A program made the translations under genes and the position numbers. Positions 15,591-23,622 of a stretch of 47,661 bases of DNA are shown here, piece by piece. The stretch is from contig JBKPDW010000154.1 in the NCBI GenBank assembly GCA_046728115.1, positions 1 to 47,661 on the forward strand. The letters are read 5' to 3'. Origin of the DNA: CAVSWN01 sp046728115 (lineage in GTDB: Bacteria; Acidobacteriota; Vicinamibacteria; Vicinamibacterales; CAVVIG01). Under the pieces are notes generated by a model. That model saw only the letters and a program-made list of their open reading frames with translations, made no database searches and was not told the DNA's origin. Each line of letters starts with the position of its first letter. Position 1 is the stretch's first letter.

Positions 15591-15884
15591 GTGAGCAACA
15601 CCCAGCCAATGGCTGCGTTTCACATCTGCTCCGACGATGTGGTCGCGCGTCGGCTCGACGACGTTGTCATCCTCATCAACCTGAAGACGAACCGCATCTT
15701 CGAGCTCAATTCGACCGGCGCGCGGTTGTGGGAGCTGATGAGCGCAGGATCGACGGTGTCGCAAATCCACGACGCAATCCATGACGAGTTCGACGTAACG
15801 GACGGCGAACTCACGCGCGCGATTGACACCCTGGCCGGTTGGTTGGCTGCAGAGGGCCTCATTGCAAGTCGCGACGCAAGCTAG
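15591..15884 (+). CDS. PqqD-family RiPP recognition element (lasso B1-like)
   Basis: The 97-residue product has the small winged-helix PqqD fold: strands VVARRLDDVVILINLKTNRIFELNSTGARLWELM followed by helices DAIHDEFDVTDGELTRAIDTLAGWLAAEGLI. PqqD-like proteins bind the leader of a RiPP precursor and present it to the processing enzymes; in lasso systems this is protein B1. I chose GTG 15591 because AGGAG (15576-15580) is ten bases upstream; ATG 15609 is the alternative. The next gene, the cyclase, overlaps its 3' end, and the precursor follows, so this is the first gene of the biosynthetic operon. Confidence 0.9.
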   Translation: MSNTQPMAAFHICSDDVVARRLDDVVILINLKTNRIFELNSTGARLWELMSAGSTVSQIHDAIHDEFDVTDGELTRAIDTLAGWLAAEGLIASRDAS

Positions 15885-17787
15885 GCCCGCGGCCGAGCTG
15901 ACCAGCGCGTGGGTTGCGCGCGTCCCGAATCGAGGGGGTCAGAAAGGTGCGCTCCAAATCACACGTGCGCCCGAGTGCTCGTCTCCTGCGTACGCCGAGC
16001 GCGGATTGTTCGCCTGCGTTTTCTCGGGCCTCTTGCACAACCGCAAAGAACTGTCCACGACATTGGCGCACGGCGAGCGCGCGAGCGATGCCGATCTCAT
16101 CCTGCGCGCGTACGAAAAATGGGGCCGTGACTGCCCGGAACACGTGCGGGGCATGTTTGCGTTCGTCGTCTGGGACTCGCCGCGCGAGGTCGTCTTTGGC
16201 GCGCGCGACCGCATCGGCGTGCATCCATTGTTCTGGACGTTCGTCCGCGACACCCTGTTGACGTCACCTTCGATCAGCGCGCTGTTGTCCGACCCGAACG
16301 TGTCGCGGGAGTTCAATCGGCCCGGCATAGTGGATCACCTGCGCCACACGTGGGGCGACCATCCGTCAGAGACGTTTTACGCCGCGATCAGCCGCCTTCC
16401 GGCGGGACACGCGTTCGAGGCCGCGCACGGCCGGTTGCGGGCCTGGCCGTACTGGAAACTGCTTGAGTTGGGCCGGCAGGTCGAGATGATGAGCGAAGCC
16501 GAGGCGGAAGGCTTCGACGACATGCTCGACCGCGCCGTCGAGCGCTGCATCGACCTCGGATCGACCGGGATTTTCCTGAGCGGCGGCCTCGACTCGGTCA
16601 GCGTCGCCGCCTCGGCGATCGAATTGACGCGCGTGCGCGGATGCCCGCCGCCGCTCGCGCTCTCGCTCGGCTTCCCGCATCCGGAATGCAACGAGGAATC
16701 GGTGCAACGCGGCGTTGCGTCCGGTCTGGGAATTCGACAGGTCCTGCTGCCTGTCGGGCAGACGGTGGAACCCGAGGGCTTGCTGTGGTCGGGCCTCATG
16801 ATGGACGGCGAACTCGACGCGCCGCTCTCGAACATCTGGGCGCCAGCGTACTTTCGACTGAGGCTCGAGGCCCAGCGCAGCGGATGCGAAGTCATCATGA
16901 CGGGCAACGGCGGCGACGATTGGCTGTGCGTGGATTCGCTGTACTTTGCCGATCTGCTGCGCGCCGTGAACGTTCGCGAAGTCATCCGCATGACCGCAAA
17001 TCAGCTGCGATCGTTTGAAAAGTCGCCCACGGCCATGCTCCGGCGATTGTTGTGGGGGTACGGCCTCCGGCCGCTCCTCGCGCTGCAGGCACAACGAGTG
17101 TTGAAGCGCGTCGCGCCAGGCGTGCTTCAGGCGCACCGGCGACGGGGCCGGAACCGGATTACGCCACCGTGGCTGGCGCCCGATCCCGACCTGCAGAAGG
17201 AATCGCAGCGCCGCTTCGAGGAAGTCGATAAAGCCCTCGCGAGCCGTCCGGAGCCTCGTGGCAAGTTCGGGTTCTTTTTCAGCGAGGCGCCGCTCGCGCT
17301 CATACGGCCGCTTCAGGCGATGGAATTCGAGGAAGCCTTCGCGCTGAGCCGGCGCACGGGCCCGCTGGAGCTCGCGCCGTACTGGGACGCCGACCTCGTG
17401 GAATTCATGAACCGCATTCCACCGGGTGCGCTCGAGAAGGGCGGACGCTCCAAGGCCCTGGTCCGCGCCTCCGTGGCAAAGCGTTTTCCGGGCCTTGGCT
17501 TCGATCGCCAACGCAAAGTATCGGCGTTCAATTTCTTCAAAGCCGTCCTCGAGAGCGAGGGACCGGGAGCGTGGAAACGTTTGAACGGCGCTCCAACCCT
17601 GGCCGAAATGGGAATTGTCGGACTGGGTCCAGACGTCCCAGGCTGCTTCGGCGCGCAGGCGTCAAGCCAGGTTGATCGTATTATTCGGATGCACCGGGTT
17701 CTCGAGGTCATGCACGTCGAGGCGTGGGCGCGCGCTCGTTCTCGTGGAGTCGGCACTCACACAGGGAGAAGTCATGCAGAACAATGA
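15823..17787 (+). CDS. Asparagine-synthetase-like protein, probable lasso cyclase
   Basis: The frame gives 654 residues. A class-II glutaminase-like domain (to about 210, with FSGLLHNRKEL, GMFAFVVWD and GARDRIGVHPLFW) precedes an AsnB synthetase domain with the pyrophosphatase motif SGGLDS (253-258). The N-terminus lacks the M-C-G-I start, so the glutaminase nucleophile is absent. A glutaminase-dead AsnB beside PqqD and a short peptide gene is the mark of lasso cyclase C, which adenylates a side-chain carboxylate and closes a macrolactam with the core N-terminus. The start is uncertain: TTG at 15823 and TTG at 15862 both overlap the pqqD-like gene. The precursor ATG lies inside its last 14 bases. 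Confidence 0.83.
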   Translation: MTPWPVGWLQRASLQVATQARPAAELTSAWVARVPNRGGQKGALQITRAPECSSPAYAERGLFACVFSGLLHNRKELSTTLAHGERASDADLILRAYEKWGRDCPEHVRGMFAFVVWDSPREVVFGARDRIGVHPLFWTFVRDTLLTSPSISALLSDPNVSREFNRPGIVDHLRHTWGDHPSETFYAAISRLPAGHAFEAAHGRLRAWPYWKLLELGRQVEMMSEAEAEGFDDMLDRAVERCIDLGSTGIFLSGGLDSVSVAASAIELTRVRGCPPPLALSLGFPHPECNEESVQRGVASGLGIRQVLLPVGQTVEPEGLLWSGLMMDGELDAPLSNIWAPAYFRLRLEAQRSGCEVIMTGNGGDDWLCVDSLYFADLLRAVNVREVIRMTANQLRSFEKSPTAMLRRLLWGYGLRPLLALQAQRVLKRVAPGVLQAHRRRGRNRITPPWLAPDPDLQKESQRRFEEVDKALASRPEPRGKFGFFFSEAPLALIRPLQAMEFEEAFALSRRTGPLELAPYWDADLVEFMNRIPPGALEKGGRSKALVRASVAKRFPGLGFDRQRKVSAFNFFKAVLESEGPGAWKRLNGAPTLAEMGIVGLGPDVPGCFGAQASSQVDRIIRMHRVLEVMHVEAWARARSRGVGTHTGRSHAEQ

Positions 17788-17947
17788 TGATGGGCGCGTC
17801 GCAGCGCCGGGGCAGAAGAAAGCCTGGGAGCCGCCAACATTGTCGTATGTCGGCGATGTTGAAGAAGTCGTGCAGGGCGGAGGCGGGAAGCTGAGCGTGA
17901 CGAGCGGCGATCCCGGCGAAACAAAGAAACAGCAACCGACGGGCTAG
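17774..17947 (+). CDS. Lasso-type RiPP precursor peptide
   Basis: The 57-residue peptide follows a strong AGGGAGA ribosome site and overlaps the cyclase gene end. Its leader has W18-E-P-P21-T-L23-S-Y-V-G27, the exact spacing of the Y-x-x-P-x-L-x-x-x-G motif that lasso RRE proteins bind. The rest reads VVQGGGGKLSVTSGDPG then a basic, Q/P-rich tail ending PTG. The usual Thr two residues before the core is Val33 in that register, and a core starting at Gly35 has no Asp/Glu at positions 7-9. A nine-residue ring could form only if cleavage is before Gly38, using Asp46. The family is common in acidobacterial loci as I recall, but the product structure is unproven. Confidence 0.82.
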   Translation: MQNNDDGRVAAPGQKKAWEPPTLSYVGDVEEVVQGGGGKLSVTSGDPGETKKQQPTG

Positions 17948-18861
17948 TGCTCGACAGCAGTGAGCGACGGCAGAATCACATGCTGTCTCTCGTGATTTCG
18001 CCGACCGAGCAGAGTGCGCCGGCGACGCTCGAGACGGATCCGTCAGCCGTAAACGTGTGGCGAACGGCGGAGGGGGAGTTGTGTGCCGTCGCCGGGTCTG
18101 ACGACGGAGAGTACTGGCTGCAGGTGCCGAGCGTCGCGACGTTCAGGTTTGCCGCCGGCGGCGACTCCGTAACGGCGGTTCCCCATGCTCCGGCGCGGCC
18201 GGATCTCATCCGTCGGGCGTTCGACCACAGCGTCCTGCCGTTGACCCTGCAGGCCTTGGGACGTGAGGGCTTGCACGCGAGCGCCGTGCTGACGGCGCAT
18301 GGCGTCGTCGGGTTTTGTGGGAAGACCCATACCGGCAAATCCACGTTGGCGTTCGCGTTGAGCCAGCGCGGACTCGAGCAATGGGCGGACGACTCGCTCG
18401 TGTGGGATCTCGAAGACGGACATCCTTCAGCGATCAGTCTGCCGTTTCACGTTCGACTGCGACCGGAGTCGGTGTCGTTCTTCGGCAGTTGTCCGGACGC
18501 TCGTCGATTTCGGAACACAGAAGGCCGAAAGCCGATAACGGCGCTTTACGTGCTGAGGCGTACCGCTTTCGATCCGACCGCTCCGCGATTGGTCATCGAA
18601 CGGCTCGCCGGCGGTCACGCGTTGACGACGCTGCTCGATCACGCACACTGTTTCAATCCGTGCGACGCGATCCGGAAGCGCCAGATGATGGTTAACTACC
18701 TGACGCTGATGTCGCGCGTCCCAGTGTTCGATGTGCGGTTCCAGCCCTCGCTGAGCTTGCTGTCCGAGCTGGTGGATACCTTCGTCACTGTATTGAGTGG
18801 GCTGCACGTGCCCGCGCGTTCCGATCTCGAAGAAGCTCTCGAAACGACGGCCGCGATCTGA
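17947..18861 (+). CDS. HPr-kinase-like protein of the RiPP locus
   Basis: The 304-residue protein resembles the C-terminal kinase domain of HPr kinase/phosphorylase: a P-loop GKTHTGKS (125-132) in VVGFCGKTHTGKSTLAFAL followed by QWADDSLVW (ADD 147-149), the usual A-D-D of HPrK. HPrK homologues occur in lasso loci; in paeninodin-type clusters the kinase phosphorylates the C-terminal Ser of the precursor. This precursor ends P-T-G, without a C-terminal Ser, so its target is unclear. GTG 17947 overlaps the last base of the precursor stop; an ATG 11 codons in (17980) is an alternative. The 3' end overlaps the convergent dioxygenase gene by 77 bases. Confidence 0.82.
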   Translation: MLDSSERRQNHMLSLVISPTEQSAPATLETDPSAVNVWRTAEGELCAVAGSDDGEYWLQVPSVATFRFAAGGDSVTAVPHAPARPDLIRRAFDHSVLPLTLQALGREGLHASAVLTAHGVVGFCGKTHTGKSTLAFALSQRGLEQWADDSLVWDLEDGHPSAISLPFHVRLRPESVSFFGSCPDARRFRNTEGRKPITALYVLRRTAFDPTAPRLVIERLAGGHALTTLLDHAHCFNPCDAIRKRQMMVNYLTLMSRVPVFDVRFQPSLSLLSELVDTFVTVLSGLHVPARSDLEEALETTAAI

Positions 18862-19444
18862 ACCACCCTGCATAAGCCGTTTTGGCGTGGCTGCCTTCCA
18901 CGTTCGTCACGCGATGCGTCAGCAATGGCGAGATACGGAACACGATTCCGTCTCCCAACCCGACGTTGGCCACTTCGGACAGAACCTCGCCGGCCGTTTG
19001 CTCGCGAATCTGAAGCAGCCCGCCCTCGTACTTTTCGGGACTTAGATTGATGCTCATCGCGATCAACCGGTCCATGCCCCTGTCGCTGTGCCACGAGTCG
19101 GAGTGACCGCTCGAAGGCACCATACGATAGACGCGCCCCTCGAAGCACCCGATTGGTCCGCAACCTGTCAGCATGTGAACCGCCTCGAAGAGTTGCGGGT
19201 CGTTCGCCAACAGCTCCAGCACGCCGGTCGCCAGACCAGACTCCGCCACTAACTCCGTGCCGATTCCATCGTGCGTGCGGTCAGCGAACGTGCCGCGGTC
19301 GAGCGCCGCGACCATGGTCCGGGCCAGGCTCGGCTCGAGCAGGTTCTTCAAGTGGACGCAATGATGGCTGTCGAAGTCGGCGCGAAGCTGTTCGAGCGCA
19401 GCTCGATCGACGAACAACCCGCGATGGCGCAGCTGAATGATCAT
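18785..19444 (-). CDS. 2OG-Fe(II) dioxygenase of the RiPP locus
   Basis: The 219-residue protein fits the phytanoyl-CoA/prolyl hydroxylase clan: DSWHSDRGM gives His119 and Asp121, LLTHRVTNVEG gives the distal His177, and Lys188 or Arg178 may bind 2-oxoglutarate. The cupin-like core and the closing YAGWF strand are intact. It should be a soluble oxygenase; its setting between the HPrK-like gene and the B2 peptidase suggests hydroxylation of the peptide product or of an amino acid used nearby. It runs against the plus-strand operon and shares 77 bases with the HPrK-like gene. It is different in sequence from the prolyl-hydroxylase-like gene at 14837. Confidence 0.82.
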   Translation of the reverse strand: MIIQLRHRGLFVDRAALEQLRADFDSHHCVHLKNLLEPSLARTMVAALDRGTFADRTHDGIGTELVAESGLATGVLELLANDPQLFEAVHMLTGCGPIGCFEGRVYRMVPSSGHSDSWHSDRGMDRLIAMSINLSPEKYEGGLLQIREQTAGEVLSEVANVGLGDGIVFRISPLLTHRVTNVEGSHAKTAYAGWFRSRPSFRELLRDRNARARAAHSIQ

Positions 19445-19533
19445 GCGGCCAACGTATCGGCACCGCTACTCCGCAGCTGGGGAGCGAGCACCATGGCATT
19501 CGGCCAAGGGATGCCCGTCGCGGCGTCCGAACA

Positions 19534-19569
19534 GCCGGGGACGGAGGTTGTGCCGGGGACGGAGGTTGT
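19534..19569. repeat. Two tandem copies of an 18-bp unit
   Basis: The 18-base word GCCGGGGACGGAGGTTGT occurs twice in a row (19534-19551 and 19552-19569), just past the stop of the B2 gene on the minus strand. It shares the GGGACGG word with array 2 at 9288-9380. Confidence 0.85.
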
Positions 19570-20063
19570 CATCGCACGATGGCCCTATCGAACGGTGCGA
19601 AACGCTCGTGGACGTCGGCGTCGTCGTTGAGCGTCGCCCCGTCGCACGTGACCCATGCATGAGCCTGAACCCGGTCGTCGGCTTTCCGCACCCCGACGTG
19701 AAGAGCCGCATCGATGCCGCGTCGCTTGAGGATGGACCAGAGCAGCAGCGACTGGGGCAGGCAGGTTGCGCGATAAAAACCGTGTTCCGCGGCGATTCGA
19801 ACCAGCCGCGCAGCGGTTTGCGCGCTTTCAACACGGTCGCCTGAATCCTTACGACGCGCCGTGCGAGGCAAAATCGCCGACAGGAAAGACTGACACGCTG
19901 CAAAGCCGAACGCGCGCAGCAACACGTCGATGACAGGCAACCAGATCAACGACTGCACCAGCAGCCAGCGTTCACCACCCGTCAGCCGAACAAAACGACG
20001 CCATCGGTCCACGACCGAGCCGCGAGCGATCACCCTACGAATATCCTGTCTCGCCGTTTTCAC
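19569..20063 (-). CDS. Lasso peptide biosynthesis B2-type leader peptidase
   Basis: The 164-residue protein matches the transglutaminase-like B2 family: a hydrophobic N-terminal half with LTGGERWLLVQSLIWLPVIDVLL, then CLPQSLLLWSILKRRG with candidate nucleophile Cys101, and VQAHAWVTCDG with His135 and a nearby Asp (141 or 147). B2 proteins remove the leader after the RRE delivers the precursor. The usual order is B1-B2 on one strand; here B2 faces the B1-cyclase-precursor operon from the other strand, 1.6 kb away. It starts at GTG 20063 (MKTARQD), 36 bases after the MBL gene stop, so the two are likely co-transcribed. Confidence 0.85.
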   Translation of the reverse strand: MKTARQDIRRVIARGSVVDRWRRFVRLTGGERWLLVQSLIWLPVIDVLLRAFGFAACQSFLSAILPRTARRKDSGDRVESAQTAARLVRIAAEHGFYRATCLPQSLLLWSILKRRGIDAALHVGVRKADDRVQAHAWVTCDGATLNDDADVHERFAPFDRAIVR

Positions 20064-20099
20064 ACGTTACCATATGCCTTCGCAGGAGACTGCAGCCCG

Positions 20100-21650
20100 C
20101 TACCACCTCACGAGCGGTGAGGTTTCTGGAGGTAGGGCGCCCCGGCGCAAGCGGCGCAATGCGCGATAGGCGAGATTGCTGGCGAGTCGTTGGTCGGCGC
20201 GTGCGAGCCCGATCGTAACGCGCATGTAGCGTTGCAGAAATCGACGACGACGCGATGCGGATGCGCCTCCGGCCAGGTCGTCGGGTTCGAGTGCGTCGAG
20301 CGGCCGCAACGGGACGAGCCGGTCGGTCATGCCCGCCTGCCGCATCTGCTCCGCGAACTCGCCGACCTCCAGCGCCGGCGTCGTCCTTTCGAACGTGAAG
20401 GTGGCGTACGGTACGACCACTTTCGGATCGAGGAGGCGCACCCATTCGACAGCGTCCGCCGGTCCAGCGGTGTACTGAAACTGGCCGGTGACCAGAACGG
20501 TGTCCACCTCGCGACAAAAACCGTTTACGCCGCCATCCGCGTACTTATAGGTCATCTTAGAGATCGGCAGAAAAGCGATGTTCGGCCGGTACTCGGTCCG
20601 CACGCGCTCGAGGTCGGCCCGCATATCGCCTTCGGTGTCGCGGAAAGCGTCCACGCCCCCGTAGAGACACCAGTCGCCGGTTCGCACCACGTAGGTGTAG
20701 TGATCGATTTGGGCGCTGGGCTCGTCCTGCTCGCCGTGGAACGGCACGGGAACGAGCTCGATGTCTCCAATCCGCATCGGCCGCCAGAGTTCCGCTTCGC
20801 GAATATTCTCGAATCCGATCGACTTCAACATCGACACCATCGGTGGGTTGAAAATCGTCGGGTGCATGACTTTCGGCACGACGACCGGCGTCCGCTTGTC
20901 GAAGAGCAGCAGGCTGGAGACGTCGCAGTGATCCCAATGGCTGTGCGAACAGCAGATGGCGCCCAGATTCAGCCTCGTCACGTCGCGGCCAGGTCCGTGG
21001 ACGATCTGTCCCGTGCGCAAGAGCGGATCGAACATGATGGCGGTCTCGCGCGATTGCACGAGCACCGCCGTGTGCGCCACGAATGTCACGCGAGGCCGGC
21101 CTGGCGATCGGAGAAACTCGTTGGGCGGCGGGCCGGGCAGCTGCTCGAGAAACCCGTCTGACGACAGGCGCGCGAACAACTCCTGCGCCCAGGCGGCCGC
21201 GGAGCTCGGCAGTTCCTCGTCAAGACGGGCCCGAACGTCGTGAGCGGATCGGTCACCGCCAAGGAGCGGCATCAATCGACCGAGTGCGCTGAAACGTTCG
21301 AGCGGCACGGCGTATCGGCGGCCATGCGTCTCGTCCCAGGCACGAACCTCGAAATCGAGATCGTCGAGCGAGGCAGGCTCGCGGAAGATCTCGTCACGCA
21401 TGACGAGTCCCACCGTGCCGTTGCGCTCCCAGACGTCGTAGAAATGCAGGATCTCCGGCGACTCCCGCAGGTCCCTCGCGATCGCGTCCGGTCTGGGCCG
21501 CCGGGTCAGACGATGCACCGCTTCGGGATACGCGCGGAGAAGCTGCCGGTAACGGTCGCCCATGAACAGGAGGCGGCAATCGACGTCAGTACCGCCAGCC
21601 CGCAGATCGAACCGCACACGACGTCCCAATCGAACAACGGGTTCACTCAT
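20100..21650 (-). CDS. MBL-fold metallohydrolase with N-terminal PqqD-like region
   Basis: The 516-residue protein has a C-terminal metallo-beta-lactamase fold with the metal motif HSHWDH (His236, His238, Asp240, His241) and later conserved histidines in PVPFHGEQDE. The N-terminal 175 residues are not part of the MBL core; residues 113-170 (YAVPLERFSALGRLMPLLGG ... LFARLSSDGFLEQL) look like a winged-helix PqqD/RRE segment. A leader-binding region fused to a hydrolase would fit a role in processing or modifying the peptide, but this is inference. It is the first gene of the minus-strand pair with B2 and is divergent from the GT-C gene at 21714. Confidence 0.75.
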   Translation of the reverse strand: MSEPVVRLGRRVRFDLRAGGTDVDCRLLFMGDRYRQLLRAYPEAVHRLTRRPRPDAIARDLRESPEILHFYDVWERNGTVGLVMRDEIFREPASLDDLDFEVRAWDETHGRRYAVPLERFSALGRLMPLLGGDRSAHDVRARLDEELPSSAAAWAQELFARLSSDGFLEQLPGPPPNEFLRSPGRPRVTFVAHTAVLVQSRETAIMFDPLLRTGQIVHGPGRDVTRLNLGAICCSHSHWDHCDVSSLLLFDKRTPVVVPKVMHPTIFNPPMVSMLKSIGFENIREAELWRPMRIGDIELVPVPFHGEQDEPSAQIDHYTYVVRTGDWCLYGGVDAFRDTEGDMRADLERVRTEYRPNIAFLPISKMTYKYADGGVNGFCREVDTVLVTGQFQYTAGPADAVEWVRLLDPKVVVPYATFTFERTTPALEVGEFAEQMRQAGMTDRLVPLRPLDALEPDDLAGGASASRRRRFLQRYMRVTIGLARADQRLASNLAYRALRRLRRGALPPETSPLVRW

Positions 21651-21713
21651 GCTTTCAGATCATGTCGAGCACCCTTTGGGCGCCCATGAGATGGGTTGCG
21701 CCTGATAAGCTGC

Positions 21714-23366
21714 ATGGACTCACTCCGGATGGCTCAACGGATCTCTATCAAAACGACCAATGGCGATCGGCTGGTTGCCTTCGCGGACAGACACGCGCTG
21801 TTCCTGGCCGTACTCGTACTCACGGCCATCACCGCCAGAATCGTGATGGGGACGAGCCTCGTCGTGGGCGACACCCGGTACTTCTGGCTGGACGACGACC
21901 AGATGGTGTCGATGCGGTACGCACGCTCCCTTGCGAGCGGCGACGGGCTCGTATGGAATCCCGGCGAACATGTCGAAGGCTACACCAGTCTTGGGTGGAC
22001 GCTGGTGATGGCCGTCGTCCACATGCTCCCGCTCAGCGACGCGACCACGTCGCTGGGCGTCAAGATCATCTCGTGGATCCTGGCCTGTGCGGTCATCATG
22101 ATGACGGATCGCCTGCTGGGGATGTTCGTGCCACGACCCAGCTTGACGCGCCCGGCGATGCTGCTGACGCTGGCGCTGTGCAACGATCTGCTCTTCTGGT
22201 CCGTGAATGCCTTCGAGACGACGCTCGTCACTGCGGTGTTCCTGTGGGCCTTGCTTCGAATCCTCGGCGAAAGCGAACACGGGACGCCGCAAATCGCGAC
22301 GTTCCTGCTCATCGGCCTCATGCCGGTCACCCGAAGCGACGCCTATCACTTGTGGGCGGCGCTGCTCGTCGCCGCCATCGCACTGCATCAGGATCGCATC
22401 AGCGTGGCCCGGCTGCTGCCCTTCGCGGCCGTGGTGCCGATACTGCACCTGGCGTTCAGACGCGCCTACTACGGCCAGTATTTGCCGAACAGCTACTACC
22501 TGAAAGTGGCCGGCAACAACGGCTTGTTCTGGGGCGGGGCCGGCTATCTGAAGTCGTTCATCGAGGCCTATAGCGTGCCGGTCCTGCTGACAATGGCGGG
22601 AGTTCTGTGGTCGAAAGATCGACGGATCCGGTGGCTTCCTTCCGGCATGGCGCTGACCATCGCCTACGTGCTGACGGTGGGCGTCGACAACTTTCCTTAT
22701 TTCAGGTTTTTCGCGCCGTGGGTGCCGGTGTTGCTCGCCGTGGCCGCGGCATCGGCGTGGCAGGTGGCGGGATCGGCGGTGCACGCGCGCGCCGTCCTCG
22801 TGGCGGCGCTGCTCGTCGTCACGACGATTCAGTCGGGGGTGCACGGCCGGACAACCCTCGAGCTGCGTTCCCCGAACGGCACGCCGAAGCATGGTCTGCT
22901 GGCCGGCCTGATGATTCGAGAGTTCACGCGCCCGGACGCGACGGTCGCTGTAACAGCCGCCGGCAACGTACCGTATTTCAGCCGCAGGCGCGCAATCGAT
23001 CTGCTGGGAAAAACGGATGCCCATATCGCGCATCTGCCGCCGCATCCGCTGGGACCGATCGGTCACCGGAAATTCGACCTGGAATACAGTCTGTCGCTGA
23101 AGCCCGACCTGCTGGTGTCGTTTCTGACGGACGCGTTTGGCAGCGACGCCGAATCGGCCGCGTACATACGGTCGGTCGCGGGCCAGGACGATTATCGCGT
23201 GGCGCTCCTCACCAGCCGGACCTTCGCGAGGGAGTACCGCGCGCAGCCTGTTCCCATACCCTACTTTCTCGAAAACGGCCTCATATACGTCCGCCGCGAC
23301 TCGCCCGAGGCGCAAACGCTGGACCGGTGGCGCCTGCCTGCGGTGGGGACACTGAACGCCCGGTAA
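21714..23366 (+). CDS. GT-C-type polytopic glycosyltransferase
   Basis: The 550-residue product from ATG 21714 is a polytopic membrane protein whose first luminal loop carries the signature DDDQMVSMRYARSLASG and LVWNPGEHVEGYTSLGW, characteristic of the GT-C family related to arabinofuranosyltransferase AftB and using a polyprenyl-phosphate sugar donor. About nine helices follow up to about residue 360, with a soluble C-terminal domain of about 170 residues. It should transfer a sugar on the outer face of the inner membrane. The frame is open from TTG 21696; the ATG at 21714 is a better start. It is the only plus-strand gene between the two minus-strand blocks. Confidence 0.8.
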   Translation: MDSLRMAQRISIKTTNGDRLVAFADRHALFLAVLVLTAITARIVMGTSLVVGDTRYFWLDDDQMVSMRYARSLASGDGLVWNPGEHVEGYTSLGWTLVMAVVHMLPLSDATTSLGVKIISWILACAVIMMTDRLLGMFVPRPSLTRPAMLLTLALCNDLLFWSVNAFETTLVTAVFLWALLRILGESEHGTPQIATFLLIGLMPVTRSDAYHLWAALLVAAIALHQDRISVARLLPFAAVVPILHLAFRRAYYGQYLPNSYYLKVAGNNGLFWGGAGYLKSFIEAYSVPVLLTMAGVLWSKDRRIRWLPSGMALTIAYVLTVGVDNFPYFRFFAPWVPVLLAVAAASAWQVAGSAVHARAVLVAALLVVTTIQSGVHGRTTLELRSPNGTPKHGLLAGLMIREFTRPDATVAVTAAGNVPYFSRRRAIDLLGKTDAHIAHLPPHPLGPIGHRKFDLEYSLSLKPDLLVSFLTDAFGSDAESAAYIRSVAGQDDYRVALLTSRTFAREYRAQPVPIPYFLENGLIYVRRDSPEAQTLDRWRLPAVGTLNAR

Positions 23367-23377
23367 TCGGACAACCG

Positions 23378-23600
23378 TCCGTCGGACACCTGCGCGAATG
23401 CCCGCTCGACGACGGCCTCGATCGACGCGAACCGCGGCCGACTGCCCAGAATCTCTTCAATCATCTTCGAGTAGTCTTCCGGCGGAAACCAGATGATGTC
23501 CGGATTTCGCTCGAACAGATAGGCGGCGGAAAAGCCCGGTTGCGACGGAACTCCCAGGCGGGACCTGCGCGAGGAGCATGGTCACGTTGCGCGTATTCGG
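23378..23600 (-). pseudogene. Frameshifted remnant resembling the C-terminus of a GT-C protein
   Basis: On the minus strand two adjacent frames carry protein-like sequence without a start: about 23600-23535 reads YVDGFPNTRNVTMLLAQVPPGS, and a different frame continues FSAAYLFERNPDIIWFPPED, then YSKMIEEILGSRPRF and IEAVVERAFAQVSDGRLSDY. The 'NPDIIWFPPED' style resembles the terminal domain of GT-C enzymes such as the one just upstream. It looks like a decayed gene end. No family search was possible. Confidence 0.35.
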
Positions 23601-23622
23601 AAAGCCATCGACATAAGCGGCT

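Noticed and set aside
16366..17511. 381-codon open frame antisense to the cyclase
   Set aside because: Composition is typical of antisense frames in GC-rich genes; the plus-strand frame has clear AsnB motifs.
17774..17947. Paeninodin-type lasso peptide with phosphorylated C-terminal serine
   Set aside because: The precursor ends P-T-G with no C-terminal Ser, so the direct analogy fails.
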